Shown piece by piece: positions 25,780-34,151 of a stretch of 64,000 nucleotides of DNA (its first letter is position 1; every line of letters begins with the position of its first letter). The notes beneath the pieces were generated by a model that made no database searches, had not been told where the DNA came from, and worked only from the letters and a program-made list of their open reading frames with translations. Position numbers and translations under genes: made by a program. This DNA is from Desulfosporosinus nitroreducens (lineage in GTDB: Bacteria > Bacillota > Desulfitobacteriia > Desulfitobacteriales > Desulfitobacteriaceae), in the NCBI RefSeq assembly GCF_023897015.1, contig NZ_JAMHFY010000003.1, positions 1 through 64,000 of the forward strand. The letters are read 5' to 3'.

Positions 25780-26889
25780 GTGCGTTCGCTCAAACAGCAG
25801 ATCCTAATATTGTTGTTGGGTTCGCTCGTTTTGCTGGCGGCTAGCTTCCTCGTGGTCCTGGGTTTATACATGAAAGATCGGGCCGTGGCCGCAGCTATTA
25901 TCAAAGTGAAAGCAGATTTAGCAACATGTGAGGAAATTATTGATAAGACATATCCCGGCGCGTGGTCAGAACAAGAAGGAAATCTATATAAAGGGCAGAC
26001 CAAAATTAGTCTTAATAATGACTTAGTTGATTATTTGTCCAGTCTAACGGGGGATACTGTGACTGTATTTCTTGGAGACACCCGGGTCGCTACCACGATA
26101 CGCGGTTCAAACGGCGAACGGGCGATTGGTACCAAGGTTTCTGATAATATAATTCAGACAGTACTGAAAGATGGTCAGACTTATGTAGGAGAAGCCAATG
26201 TAGTTGGACAGTGGCATCAAACAGGTTATGTTCCATTGCGTGCCGAAAACGGTAAGATTATTGGGATTTTTTACGTCGGAATTTCCCATGCCTATGAACA
26301 GGAAATAATTACTCGATCTTTGATCACTATGGCCGAACTGGGATTAGTCCTAACGGTCTTGATAGCTCTTCTGACATGGTTTTTCCTTAAGAAAGTTATC
26401 ATTTCTCCTTTGCACAATATCATGTTAGAAACACGGGACGTAGCAACCGGACACCTCACCGAAAAGGTGAAAATTTCTGGAGCAAAGGAAATCGGAGAGC
26501 TGGAGGATGCTTTTAACCAAATGGTAGAGCAGATCCAATCGCTAACAGAGGAAATTAATCGAGTGACCAGCAACAATCCATTGCATGGAACTGAAGTCAA
26601 ACAGACGTTTACACCTGGGTATATGCCAATGCCAAGCTTAAATCTCGTAGGGAATATTGGAGAAGCAGAGTTGCCTAAGGGTTTACATCAAGCTACTCTT
26701 GGTCAAATAGTTCAATTTTTACAGGTAAATCGCCGTCCTCTCTCTGCAGAAGAAGTTGCGGAAGGGGTGAAATTAACTAGGGTCACTGTACGCCGCTACC
26801 TTGAATTTTTAGAACATAGCGGGGCATTAAAATCAGAACAGAAATATGGCACAGTTGGTCGTCCCGTCAAGCTATTTATACCGCTGTAA
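25780..26889 (+). CDS. Membrane-anchored one-component regulator (Cache-HAMP-HTH)
   Basis: 369 residues. Transmembrane helix 1 (about 5-28), an extracytoplasmic single Cache-type sensor (about 35-175; TYVGEANVVGQWHQTGYVPL, IGIFYVGISHAYE), helix 2 (about 182-203), HAMP (about 204-256), a linker, then a C-terminal winged HTH (SAEEVAEGVKLTRVTVRRYL, followed by YGTVGRPVKLF). The HTH is of the type ending CitB/DcuR response regulators. There is no kinase, receiver or methylation domain. The start is GTG at 25780 behind AGAGG; GTG at 25771 is part of that site. It is divergent from the hexahaem cytochrome gene, its likely target. Confidence 0.85.
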   Translation: MRSLKQQILILLLGSLVLLAASFLVVLGLYMKDRAVAAAIIKVKADLATCEEIIDKTYPGAWSEQEGNLYKGQTKISLNNDLVDYLSSLTGDTVTVFLGDTRVATTIRGSNGERAIGTKVSDNIIQTVLKDGQTYVGEANVVGQWHQTGYVPLRAENGKIIGIFYVGISHAYEQEIITRSLITMAELGLVLTVLIALLTWFFLKKVIISPLHNIMLETRDVATGHLTEKVKISGAKEIGELEDAFNQMVEQIQSLTEEINRVTSNNPLHGTEVKQTFTPGYMPMPSLNLVGNIGEAELPKGLHQATLGQIVQFLQVNRRPLSAEEVAEGVKLTRVTVRRYLEFLEHSGALKSEQKYGTVGRPVKLFIPL

Positions 26890-26948
26890 AACAAACGTCT
26901 CCTAATGGGGCCGTTTTTTATCGCAATACTCTTTTGCTTTTTTCAAAG

Positions 26949-26978
26949 ACTCTACTTTTTATAAGGTAGAGTTTTTTT
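26949..26978 (+). terminator. Intrinsic terminator
   Basis: Stem ACTCTAC/GTAGAGT extended by weaker pairs, followed by seven T. It ends the one-component regulator transcript. Confidence 0.8.
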
Positions 26979-26979
26979 G

Positions 26980-27182
26980 TACTAGTCTTAAAGTATAACT
27001 TTACGTTTCATACTTACTGGAAGGTCCCTTTCGCCATCACGACATCTTGCCATCTATGGCGGTGTAACTAACCTCGAACATCCATGTTCGAGTCATGGCT
27101 ACACTTGGCCATCCATGGCCAGCGCATAAGTGTAACTATGGCGACCGCTGTCTGACGGCTTAGCGCTAGCCCGGTTTTCTGT
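26980..27182 (+). repeat. Dispersed intergenic repeat, copy A
   Basis: About 200 bases made of short palindromic modules shared with copies at 32243-32353 and, inverted, 40872-41120. Shared blocks include CATACTTACTGGAAGGTCCC (27009-27028), CTCGAACATCCATGTTCGAG (27073-27092), CACTTGGCCATCCATGGCC (27102-27120), GCATAAGTGTAACTATGGCG (27124-27143) and GGCTTAGCGCTAGCC. It starts right at the T-tract of a terminator. Confidence 0.75.
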
Positions 27183-27715
27183 TATTACTTCAGTGGTTTG
27201 GTTTATTCGCAGTGAAGTTTCCTTTCGGAATAAAATGACTTTTAACGAAATTAGTCCTTTGGCAGAAGAGTAGAATTAAGGGCCGGAAGGCCTTAATCTG
27301 AGTAGTCCCGGTGTTCAGATTTAGAAGAACCTTCACTGTTTTCCTAATTAACTAAATCTTCTTTATAAACAAAACCTTTATTTAATGTCCATAAACACGA
27401 CAGGCAGTGAGAATAAGGCTAAACTAATCATATAAACATAATCTTGATTCAGGCGTGGGGTTTTCCTTACCAGGAATACACCGGATACTTCTAGCTGTGT
27501 TAAAGCGGTGACTAAACCATCCATGGCTGAGGGAAATGTTATCCAGGAGCTTAGTGCCATTTATTTCACCGCTCATTCTAGCGGAGGTATCAGTGGCAGT
27601 TAGCTATCGGATAAACCATTGCCAACCATCAAATCATTGGCTGAATATGCAGAATAAAGAATTAAAGAGAGGTGAAAAACGGAAGCAACAAATGTTTTAA
27701 TAAAGGAGGATTTTC
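27183..27715. other. Intergenic region before the hydrogenase operon
   Basis: No convincing gene. A hairpin ATTAAGG..CCTTAAT with a GGAA loop lies near 27275-27298. A 60-codon minus-strand frame at 27378-27560 has no family resemblance that can be supported. The hydrogenase promoter should lie here; no clear -35/-10 or sigma-54 motif can be assigned. Confidence 0.4.
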
Positions 27716-28204
27716 ATGTGTGATTCTGCTTCGCCCAATCAGTTTGCCCAAAAGCTTGATAGCTATATTGACAGTCTGACCCACAAGAAGGAAAACCTAA
27801 TTGGGGTCTTGCATTATGCTCAAGAAATATATGGATATCTACCCGATAATGTACAGTGGCATATCGCTCAGAGACTGGATATACCTTCCGCTACAGTCTA
27901 CGGTGTAGTAAGCTTTTACTCATTTTTCACTATGATACCCAGGGGAGAACACGTTGTTAATGTTTGTACTGGTACCGCCTGTTTCGTTCGAGGGGCTGAA
28001 AAATTAAAAGAAGAACTTGAAAATCAGCTCAAAATTAAAGCAGGTGAAACTACTCCGGATAATCTCTTTACCTTAGAAACACTGCGTTGCGTCGGAGCCT
28101 GCGGCCTCGCCCCCGTCATGATTGTCGATGGCGAAGTGCATGGACGCATGCACGAAGCACAAGACATTAATGAGGTTTTGGCAAAGTACCGCCCGGAGAG
28201 TTAA
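27716..28204 (+). CDS. NuoE-like [2Fe-2S] subunit of bifurcating hydrogenase
   Basis: 162 residues of the NuoE/HndA/HydC type. After a helical N-terminus (KKENLIGVLHYAQEIYGYLP, VQWHIAQRLDIP) comes a thioredoxin-like domain with four cysteines binding a [2Fe-2S] cluster (CTGTACFVRGA and CVGACGLAPVM). It is the first gene of the structural operon, with AAAGGAGG at the start. It feeds electrons between the flavin subunit and the cluster chain of the cytoplasmic [FeFe] hydrogenase complex. Confidence 0.93.
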   Translation: MCDSASPNQFAQKLDSYIDSLTHKKENLIGVLHYAQEIYGYLPDNVQWHIAQRLDIPSATVYGVVSFYSFFTMIPRGEHVVNVCTGTACFVRGAEKLKEELENQLKIKAGETTPDNLFTLETLRCVGACGLAPVMIVDGEVHGRMHEAQDINEVLAKYRPES

Positions 28205-28360
28205 GCGCACTTTCGATTTATTAGTTGGAAAGACCAAAGTATTTGAAAATGTGTCAGAAGGAACGTTTTGTCCACACAAGTGTATACAATATCCAGAATT
28301 TTGAATTACGAACATGGAGTCTCTACCAAAGAAGCGTCACCGAAGGAAGGGAAATGCCAT

Positions 28361-30247
28361 ATGAAACTCAAAAATACCGATGCCTTGAATGAATTACAAG
28401 CTCAAAGTCTCAAACTCCTTGAATCACGGCAAGTTATCGACTCTGTTGGCACTAAAAACGCCCAAGGATTAGTAAGGCACGTTATGGTCTGTGGAGGACC
28501 CGGTTGCCACTCCTCAGGCAGTCCTAGAATTGCCGAACGTCTCGAAGAGGAACTAAACAAACGGGGATTGACTGAACAGATAAAAGTCTTCCAACCAGGT
28601 TGTTTTGGTTTTTGTGAAAAGGGTCCCATGATTGAAATCTTCCCTGATAATGTAACTTATTGTGAAGTTTCGGAAGAAGACGTTACAACCATCGTCGAAG
28701 AACACTTCATACAAGGTAACCTGGTGGAACACCTTGTTTTTATGGATCCGAATACCAAAGAACGTTTTGCTACGAACATTCCTTTTTACGATGGACAACT
28801 TCGCATTGCCCTGCGTAACGTGGGTTATATCGCACCAGAAAACATTCTTGAGTATATTGCTGCAGACGGCTATCAAGCCTTAGCAAAAGTTCTTTTCACA
28901 ATGAAGCCTTTTGAAGTTATTGATGTACTTAAACAAAGCGGACTGCGGGGACGTGGCGGCGCAGGTTTTCCAACGGGTACTAAATGGGAATTCACGCGTA
29001 AGAGCGAAGCTGATCAACGATATATCATTTGCAATGCCGACGAAGGGGATCCGGGTGCTTTTATGGACCGCTCTGTCTTGGAAGGGGATCCTCATAGCGT
29101 TTTGGAGGCTATGCTTATCGCGGGCTCCGCGATTGGAGCTTCCGAAGGATTCATATATGTCCGGGCAGAATACCCTGCTGCGATTCATCGTTTAAAAATT
29201 GCCATTGCACAAGCGCGAGAATACGGCTTACTTGGGAAGGGAATTTTGGGCAGCGATTTTTGCTTTGACATTGAACTAAAACTCGGAGCTGGAGCCTTTG
29301 TCTGTGGTGAAGAAACGGCATTGATCCATTCCATCGAAGGGGCCCGAGGGGAACCTTCTGTCAAACCTCCGTTCCCGGCCCAGAAGGGTTTGTGGGGTAA
29401 ACCAACCTGTGTTAACAATGTGGAAACCTTAGCCAATATTCCCCCAATTATTTTAAAGGGAGCCGAGTGGTTTTCAGCAATAGGCACAGAAAAAAGCAAA
29501 GGTACGAAAGTATTTGCGTTAGCGGGCAAAGTGAATAATGTAGGACTTGTGGAAGTCCCCATGGGGACCACACTCCGTCAAATTATTTTTGACATCGGCG
29601 GAGGCATTAAGCAACGTAAAACGTTTAAAGCCGCCCAAACGGGAGGCCCTTCCGGAGGGTGTATTCCGACCAAGTATTTGGATTCGCCCATTGATTATGA
29701 ATCTTTAACCGCTATCGGCTCTATGATGGGCTCTGGAGGGCTCATCGTTTTAGATGAAGATGATTGCATGGTCAATATCGCTAAGTTCTTCCAGGAATTT
29801 ACGATGGATGAATCCTGTGGTCGCTGTACCGCCTGCAGGGTGGGGACCAAACGCCTTTATGAAATATTGACCAAAATCACGGAAGGCAAAGCGTCATTAG
29901 AAGATTTAGATAATTTGGAGAGACTGTGTCATATTATTAAAGACACCGCACTTTGCGGATTAGGGCAAAGCGCACCCAACCCTATTCTTTCAACCTTAAA
30001 GTATTTCCGAGAAGAATATATTGCCCATGTTGTTGACAAGACCTGTCCAGCGGGCGTTTGTAAGCACTTATTGAAATATGAAATCACAGATAAGTGCGTA
30101 GGGTGTACCCTTTGCGTCAAGAAATGTCCTATGCATTGCATTACTGGGACAGTTAAGAAGCGCCATATTATCGACCAAGAACGTTGCCTAAAATGTGGGG
30201 CATGCATGGATCAATGCCGCGTCGTCGGCGCTATTATTTGCCATTAA
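28361..30247 (+). CDS. NuoF-like flavin/NADH subunit of bifurcating hydrogenase (HydB/HndC)
   Basis: 628 residues. N-terminal thioredoxin-like [2Fe-2S] domain (VCGGPGCHSSGS, PGCFGFC), then the NuoF core with the NADH/FMN sites (GLRGRGGAGFPTGTKWEF, ADEGDPGAFMDRSVLEGDPH, FVCGEETALIHSIEG), SLBB, a [4Fe-4S] site (ESCGRCTACRVG) and a C-terminal 2x[4Fe-4S] ferredoxin domain (CVGCTLCVKKCP, CLKCGACMDQC). Such subunits hold the flavin for electron bifurcation between NAD(P)H and ferredoxin. The longer frame from 28268 is discounted; GGAAGGGA lies before the ATG at 28361. Confidence 0.94.
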   Translation: MKLKNTDALNELQAQSLKLLESRQVIDSVGTKNAQGLVRHVMVCGGPGCHSSGSPRIAERLEEELNKRGLTEQIKVFQPGCFGFCEKGPMIEIFPDNVTYCEVSEEDVTTIVEEHFIQGNLVEHLVFMDPNTKERFATNIPFYDGQLRIALRNVGYIAPENILEYIAADGYQALAKVLFTMKPFEVIDVLKQSGLRGRGGAGFPTGTKWEFTRKSEADQRYIICNADEGDPGAFMDRSVLEGDPHSVLEAMLIAGSAIGASEGFIYVRAEYPAAIHRLKIAIAQAREYGLLGKGILGSDFCFDIELKLGAGAFVCGEETALIHSIEGARGEPSVKPPFPAQKGLWGKPTCVNNVETLANIPPIILKGAEWFSAIGTEKSKGTKVFALAGKVNNVGLVEVPMGTTLRQIIFDIGGGIKQRKTFKAAQTGGPSGGCIPTKYLDSPIDYESLTAIGSMMGSGGLIVLDEDDCMVNIAKFFQEFTMDESCGRCTACRVGTKRLYEILTKITEGKASLEDLDNLERLCHIIKDTALCGLGQSAPNPILSTLKYFREEYIAHVVDKTCPAGVCKHLLKYEITDKCVGCTLCVKKCPMHCITGTVKKRHIIDQERCLKCGACMDQCRVVGAIICH

Positions 30248-30271
30248 GTTATCCCTGAAGGAGGACTCCAT

Positions 30272-32014
30272 ATGGATATACAGCTAACCATTAACGACAT
30301 ATCGCTAAAAGTACCGGAAGGAATGTCTATCTTAGATGCTGCACGAACCATAAACATAGATATTCCAACCTTATGTTACTTGAAACTAAACGAAATGCAT
30401 TACAATAACAACATTGCTTCCTGTCGAGTGTGTGTGGTTGAAATCGAAGGTCGACGTAATTTGGCTTCCTCCTGTTCAACCCCAGTATCAAGCGGCATGG
30501 TTGTTAGAACTGATTCGCTGCGTGCTATCCAGGCTAGACGTGCCATGGTTGAACTGCTCCTTTCTGACCACCCTAAATCATGCCTAACCTGTGCAAAGAA
30601 CCAAGACTGTGATCTCCAATCCTTAGCCTCGGAATTAGGAGTACGCCATATCTCCTATGAAGGGGAAGAATCTGAGTTTGAAATTGATAAGTCCAGTTCT
30701 TCTATTGTTCGAGATCCTAACAAATGTATTCGTTGCCGCCGTTGCGAAACAATGTGCAACGAGGTGCAGACGGTGGGCGTTTACTCTGCGGTGGGACGCG
30801 GTTTTGAAACGGTTGTTAAAACAGCCTTTGATTTACCTCTTAGCCAAACCGCCTGTACGTTCTGCGGACAATGTATCGCGGTATGTCCAACTGGCGCATT
30901 AACAGAGTTAGATCAGGTCGACAAAGTATGGAAAGCGCTAAACGATCCCGATCAATTTGTTGTAGTACAAACAGCTCCCGCCGTACGTGTCGCACTTGGA
31001 GAGGGATTCGGTTTAGAACCTGGGACGATTGTGACAGGCAAAATGGTTGCTGCTCTTCGCAGGCTTGGTTTTGACCGCGTCTTTGATACAGATTTTGCTG
31101 CTGACTTGACGATTATGGAGGAGGCAACAGAGCTTGTTCACCGTATACAACATGGTGGACGTCTGCCCCTGCTCACAAGTTGTTGTCCTGCCTGGGTCAA
31201 ATTCTTTGAACATCAATTCCCAGATCTCTTGGACATTCCTTCAACTTGCAAATCTCCCCATGAAATGTTAGGGGTCCTGATTAAAAGCTATTATGCGAGA
31301 ACCTTAGGGATTGACCCTAAATCCATAACCGTTGTATCCGTCATGCCTTGCGTTGCTAAAAAATACGAAGCGGCCCGTCCTGAACTCTCACAAGGGGCAG
31401 AAACTGCAGATGTGGACATTGTCATCACAACACGTGAACTTATACGCATGATTCGGGAAGCCAGCATTCATTTTGATCACCTTAAAGAGCAAGAGTTTGA
31501 TCATCCTTTAGGGGAATCAACCGGTGCTTCCGTGATTTTCGGAGCAACAGGCGGAGTACTTGAAGCTGCCCTGAGAACAGCTTATGAGGTACTTACTGGT
31601 GAAACTCTGGAGAAAGTGGAGTTTGAGGTTCTCCGAGGAATGGATGGACTTAAGGAAGCGGTTATCCCCATCTCTGGAAGGGATTATCGAGCCGCGGTTA
31701 TTCACGGTTTAGGTAATGCTCGTACTGTCCTTGAGAAAATACGTGCAGGGGAAAGCAATTATGACGTCATTGAAATCATGGCTTGCCCTGGAGGATGTAT
31801 CGGGGGAGGCGGACAACCTTATCATCATGGAAATCTAGAAATTCTTTCGGAAAGAGCTCAAGGTTTGTACCGTGAAGACCGCGCTAAGCCCCTGCGCAAA
31901 TCTCACGAGAATCCGGCCATCATAGGTCTGTATAAGGATTACTTGGGTGAACCATACGGAGAAAGAGCGCATAAATTGCTGCATACCAGCTATGTGGCAC
32001 GTAAGAAGATTTAG
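30272..32014 (+). CDS. [FeFe] hydrogenase catalytic subunit (HydA/HndD type)
   Basis: 580 residues. N-terminal [2Fe-2S] ferredoxin-like domain (CRVCVVEIEG), His-Cys [4Fe-4S] motif (HPKSCLTCAKNQDC), two [4Fe-4S] sites (CIRCRRCETMC, CTFCGQCIAVCP), then the H-cluster domain with TSCCPAWVKF, MPCVAKKYE, FGATGGVLEAALR and MACPGGCIGGGGQP. All H-cluster cysteines are present. The C-terminal small-subunit-like segment follows. With the two preceding genes it forms a cytoplasmic trimer; a separate HndB-like subunit is absent. It consumes or evolves H2 coupled to NAD(P)H and ferredoxin. Confidence 0.95.
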   Translation: MDIQLTINDISLKVPEGMSILDAARTINIDIPTLCYLKLNEMHYNNNIASCRVCVVEIEGRRNLASSCSTPVSSGMVVRTDSLRAIQARRAMVELLLSDHPKSCLTCAKNQDCDLQSLASELGVRHISYEGEESEFEIDKSSSSIVRDPNKCIRCRRCETMCNEVQTVGVYSAVGRGFETVVKTAFDLPLSQTACTFCGQCIAVCPTGALTELDQVDKVWKALNDPDQFVVVQTAPAVRVALGEGFGLEPGTIVTGKMVAALRRLGFDRVFDTDFAADLTIMEEATELVHRIQHGGRLPLLTSCCPAWVKFFEHQFPDLLDIPSTCKSPHEMLGVLIKSYYARTLGIDPKSITVVSVMPCVAKKYEAARPELSQGAETADVDIVITTRELIRMIREASIHFDHLKEQEFDHPLGESTGASVIFGATGGVLEAALRTAYEVLTGETLEKVEFEVLRGMDGLKEAVIPISGRDYRAAVIHGLGNARTVLEKIRAGESNYDVIEIMACPGGCIGGGGQPYHHGNLEILSERAQGLYREDRAKPLRKSHENPAIIGLYKDYLGEPYGERAHKLLHTSYVARKKI

Positions 32015-32210
32015 AGACCAGATGGATGCCTTCACTTCTAGTGTATTTTAGGTGAACTATCAGAGTTATAATACTTGCTGCCACTGATAACTTAATATAG
32101 AATTGACTTATCCGTTGTGTTGGAGGTTTCCGGCAGAGTGGATCTATTGGACTATTACCTGATTGCAAGGACTTATTCTGAGCAAAAGGAGAAGGGTTAA
32201 AACGCTAATT

Positions 32211-32244
32211 AGCCTTCTTACGTTTGTAGGAGGCTTTTTTTTAT
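32211..32244 (+). terminator. Terminator of hydrogenase structural operon
   Basis: Stem AGCCTTCTTAC/GTAGGAGGCT with one bulge, followed by eight T. Between 32015 and 32210 nothing else is recognised. Confidence 0.8.
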
Positions 32245-32353
32245 ACTAGTCGGAAAGTAAAGCTAAGCTCGAAGGTCTTTGTTCGAGTCGTTGCCAGCGT
32301 ATAAATGCAATAGGCCCGCCGCGCGCCAGCGGCTTAACGACAGTTGAGTTTTT
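32243..32353 (+). repeat. Dispersed intergenic repeat, copy B (short)
   Basis: A shorter, more diverged copy of the repeat at 26980-27182. It has ATACTAGTC plus GAAAG at its start, AGCTCGAAGGTCTTTGTTCG with GAGTC, GCCAGCGTATAAATGCAATA and GCGGCTTAACGACAG. It begins in the T-tract of the hydrogenase operon terminator. Confidence 0.6.
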
Positions 32354-32372
32354 TTATTTGGAGGAATGAAAG

Positions 32373-32627
32373 ATGGATAAGAGAATAGGGGTTATTGGCA
32401 TAGTTATTGAAGAATTTGAAAGTGCCAATAAAGTTAATGATACTTTGCACGATTTAGCGAGCATTATTATCGGAAGAATGGGAATCCCTCGACCAGAAAA
32501 GGGCATATCTATTATCTCCTTGATCGTGGAGGGAACTTCTGACGAAATTAGTGCAATGACGGGGAAATTAGGAAAAATTCAAGGGGTTAATGTTAAATCT
32601 GCTTTAACGAAGAAATTGGAGGAATAA
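32373..32627 (+). CDS. TM1266-family [FeFe]-hydrogenase system regulator
   Basis: 84-residue ACT/NikR-C-like protein (RIGVIGIVIEEFESANKVND, IIIGRMGIPRPEKGISIISL, VKSALTKKL). The TM1266 family is found almost only beside hyd maturation genes and is annotated as a putative regulator; no DNA-binding domain is present. GGAGGAATG lies at normal spacing. It is 5 bases before hydG, so it heads the maturation operon. Confidence 0.9.
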   Translation: MDKRIGVIGIVIEEFESANKVNDTLHDLASIIIGRMGIPRPEKGISIISLIVEGTSDEISAMTGKLGKIQGVNVKSALTKKLEE

Positions 32628-32632
32628 AATCT

Positions 32633-34051
32633 ATGTACAATTGTAAGTCGAAAAATGCAACGGAGTTTATTGATGATGGTGAAATTCTGGCCACTCTTTC
32701 CTATGCCCAGGAAAACAAAAGAAATCGTGAACTGATTGACAGCCTGATAGAACGTGCTAAAGACTGTAAGGGCTTAACCCATCGAGAGGCTGCTGTTCTA
32801 CTGGAATGTGATCTGGAAGATGAAAATGAAAAAATGTTCAAACTGGCAAAGGAGATCAAGCAAAAGCTTTATGGCAACCGTATTGTCATGTTTGCGCCAC
32901 TATATCTTTCAAACTACTGCGTAAACGGCTGCGTGTACTGTCCCTATCACAATAAAAATAAAACCATATCTCGTAAGAAGCTTTCGCAGGAGGATATTGT
33001 GCGAGAGGTTATCGCCTTGCAGGATATGGGACACAAGCGCTTGGCATTAGAAACAGGAGAAGACCCTGTGAACAATCCGATCGAATATGTTCTGGAAAGT
33101 ATGAAGACTATTTATAGCATTCAGCATAAAAACGGAGCTATCCGCCGCGTCAATGTTAATATTGCTGCAACAACCGTGGAAAATTATCGGAAGCTCAAGG
33201 AAGCGGAAATTGGAACTTACATACTTTTTCAGGAAACCTATCACAAAAAAAGCTATGAGGAGCTGCATCCCACAGGACCAAAACACGACTACGCCTATCA
33301 TACTGAAGCGATGGATCGTGCCATGGAGGGCGGTATTGACGATGTGGGGATCGGGGTTTTGTTCGGCTTAAATATGTACCGCTATGACTTCGTAGGTTTG
33401 CTCATGCATGCTGAGCATTTAGAGGCGGCAATGGGTGTGGGACCACATACCATCAGCGTTCCACGCATCCGCCCCGCCGATGATATTGACCCCAATAGTT
33501 TTTCGGATGCAATATCCGATGATATTTTTGCAAAAATTGTGGCTGTTATTCGTATTGCCGCCCCTTATACGGGGATGATTATTTCCACACGTGAATCTAA
33601 AACAACCCGCGAGCGTGTGTTAGAATTGGGCATATCTCAGATAAGCGGAGGCTCAAGCACCAGTGTTGGCGGATATGTTGAGCCGGAAGCACAGGATGAT
33701 AACTCCGCTCAATTCGAAGTAAACGATACCCGCACCTTGGATGAGATTATAAACTGGCTCTTGGGACTCGGCTTTATTCCAAGCTTCTGCACCGCCTGTT
33801 ATCGCGAAGGGCGTACAGGTGATCGTTTTATGAAACTTGTAAAGGCCGGGCAGATTGCAAACTGCTGTCAGCCGAATGCTTTGATGACACTTAAAGAATA
33901 TCTAGAGGATTATGCTTCACCGGATACCAAGAAAAAGGGTGAGGTGGTAATTAAAAACGAGATTCCCTTCATACCAAATGAAAAGGTTCGGGCAATTGCC
34001 ATAGAGCATTTGAACGAAATTAAGGAAGGAAAGCGAGATTTCCGTTTCTAG
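32633..34051 (+). CDS. hydG: HydG radical SAM tyrosine lyase
   Basis: 472 residues. HydG cleaves tyrosine to supply CO and CN ligands of the H-cluster. The radical-SAM motif CX3CX2C is in YLSNYCVNGCVYCPYH (about residues 95-110). The C-terminal cluster-binding motif CX2C..C is in SFCTACYREGRTGDRF and NCCQPNAL, which holds the auxiliary cluster with the labile iron. Length and ends are standard. It is translated from GGAGG 5 bases after the regulator gene. Confidence 0.95.
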   Translation: MYNCKSKNATEFIDDGEILATLSYAQENKRNRELIDSLIERAKDCKGLTHREAAVLLECDLEDENEKMFKLAKEIKQKLYGNRIVMFAPLYLSNYCVNGCVYCPYHNKNKTISRKKLSQEDIVREVIALQDMGHKRLALETGEDPVNNPIEYVLESMKTIYSIQHKNGAIRRVNVNIAATTVENYRKLKEAEIGTYILFQETYHKKSYEELHPTGPKHDYAYHTEAMDRAMEGGIDDVGIGVLFGLNMYRYDFVGLLMHAEHLEAAMGVGPHTISVPRIRPADDIDPNSFSDAISDDIFAKIVAVIRIAAPYTGMIISTRESKTTRERVLELGISQISGGSSTSVGGYVEPEAQDDNSAQFEVNDTRTLDEIINWLLGLGFIPSFCTACYREGRTGDRFMKLVKAGQIANCCQPNALMTLKEYLEDYASPDTKKKGEVVIKNEIPFIPNEKVRAIAIEHLNEIKEGKRDFRF

Positions 34052-34151
34052 CAACCTACTTTCTAATTATCCAATCGCAGGGAACAATTGGATATTACAT
34101 TGGAAAAGATTATAAGAATAAATGTGTGGGGGAAATTTCTGGAGGTATAAA

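Noticed and set aside
26980-27182. CRISPR-like or tRNA-like structure in the palindromic intergenic region
   Set aside because: No regular repeat-spacer pattern and no cloverleaf. The palindromes instead match two other copies, so it is a dispersed repeat.
27378-27560. 60-codon minus-strand frame before the hydrogenase operon
   Set aside because: Some hydrophobic content but no recognisable family and only a weak start. Treated as intergenic.
27600-27716. Sigma-54 promoter before the hydrogenase operon
   Set aside because: TTGGCTGAATATGCA looks similar, but the GG-GC spacing is two bases too short.
28268-28360. Longer N-terminus for the NuoF-like hydrogenase subunit
   Set aside because: The extra 31 codons have no family match or ribosome binding site, while GGAAGGGA lies at the right place for the start at 28361.
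32100-32200. Possible small gene between hydrogenase structural and maturation operons
   Set aside because: Only shadow frames without start signals; the region holds a terminator and a repeat.
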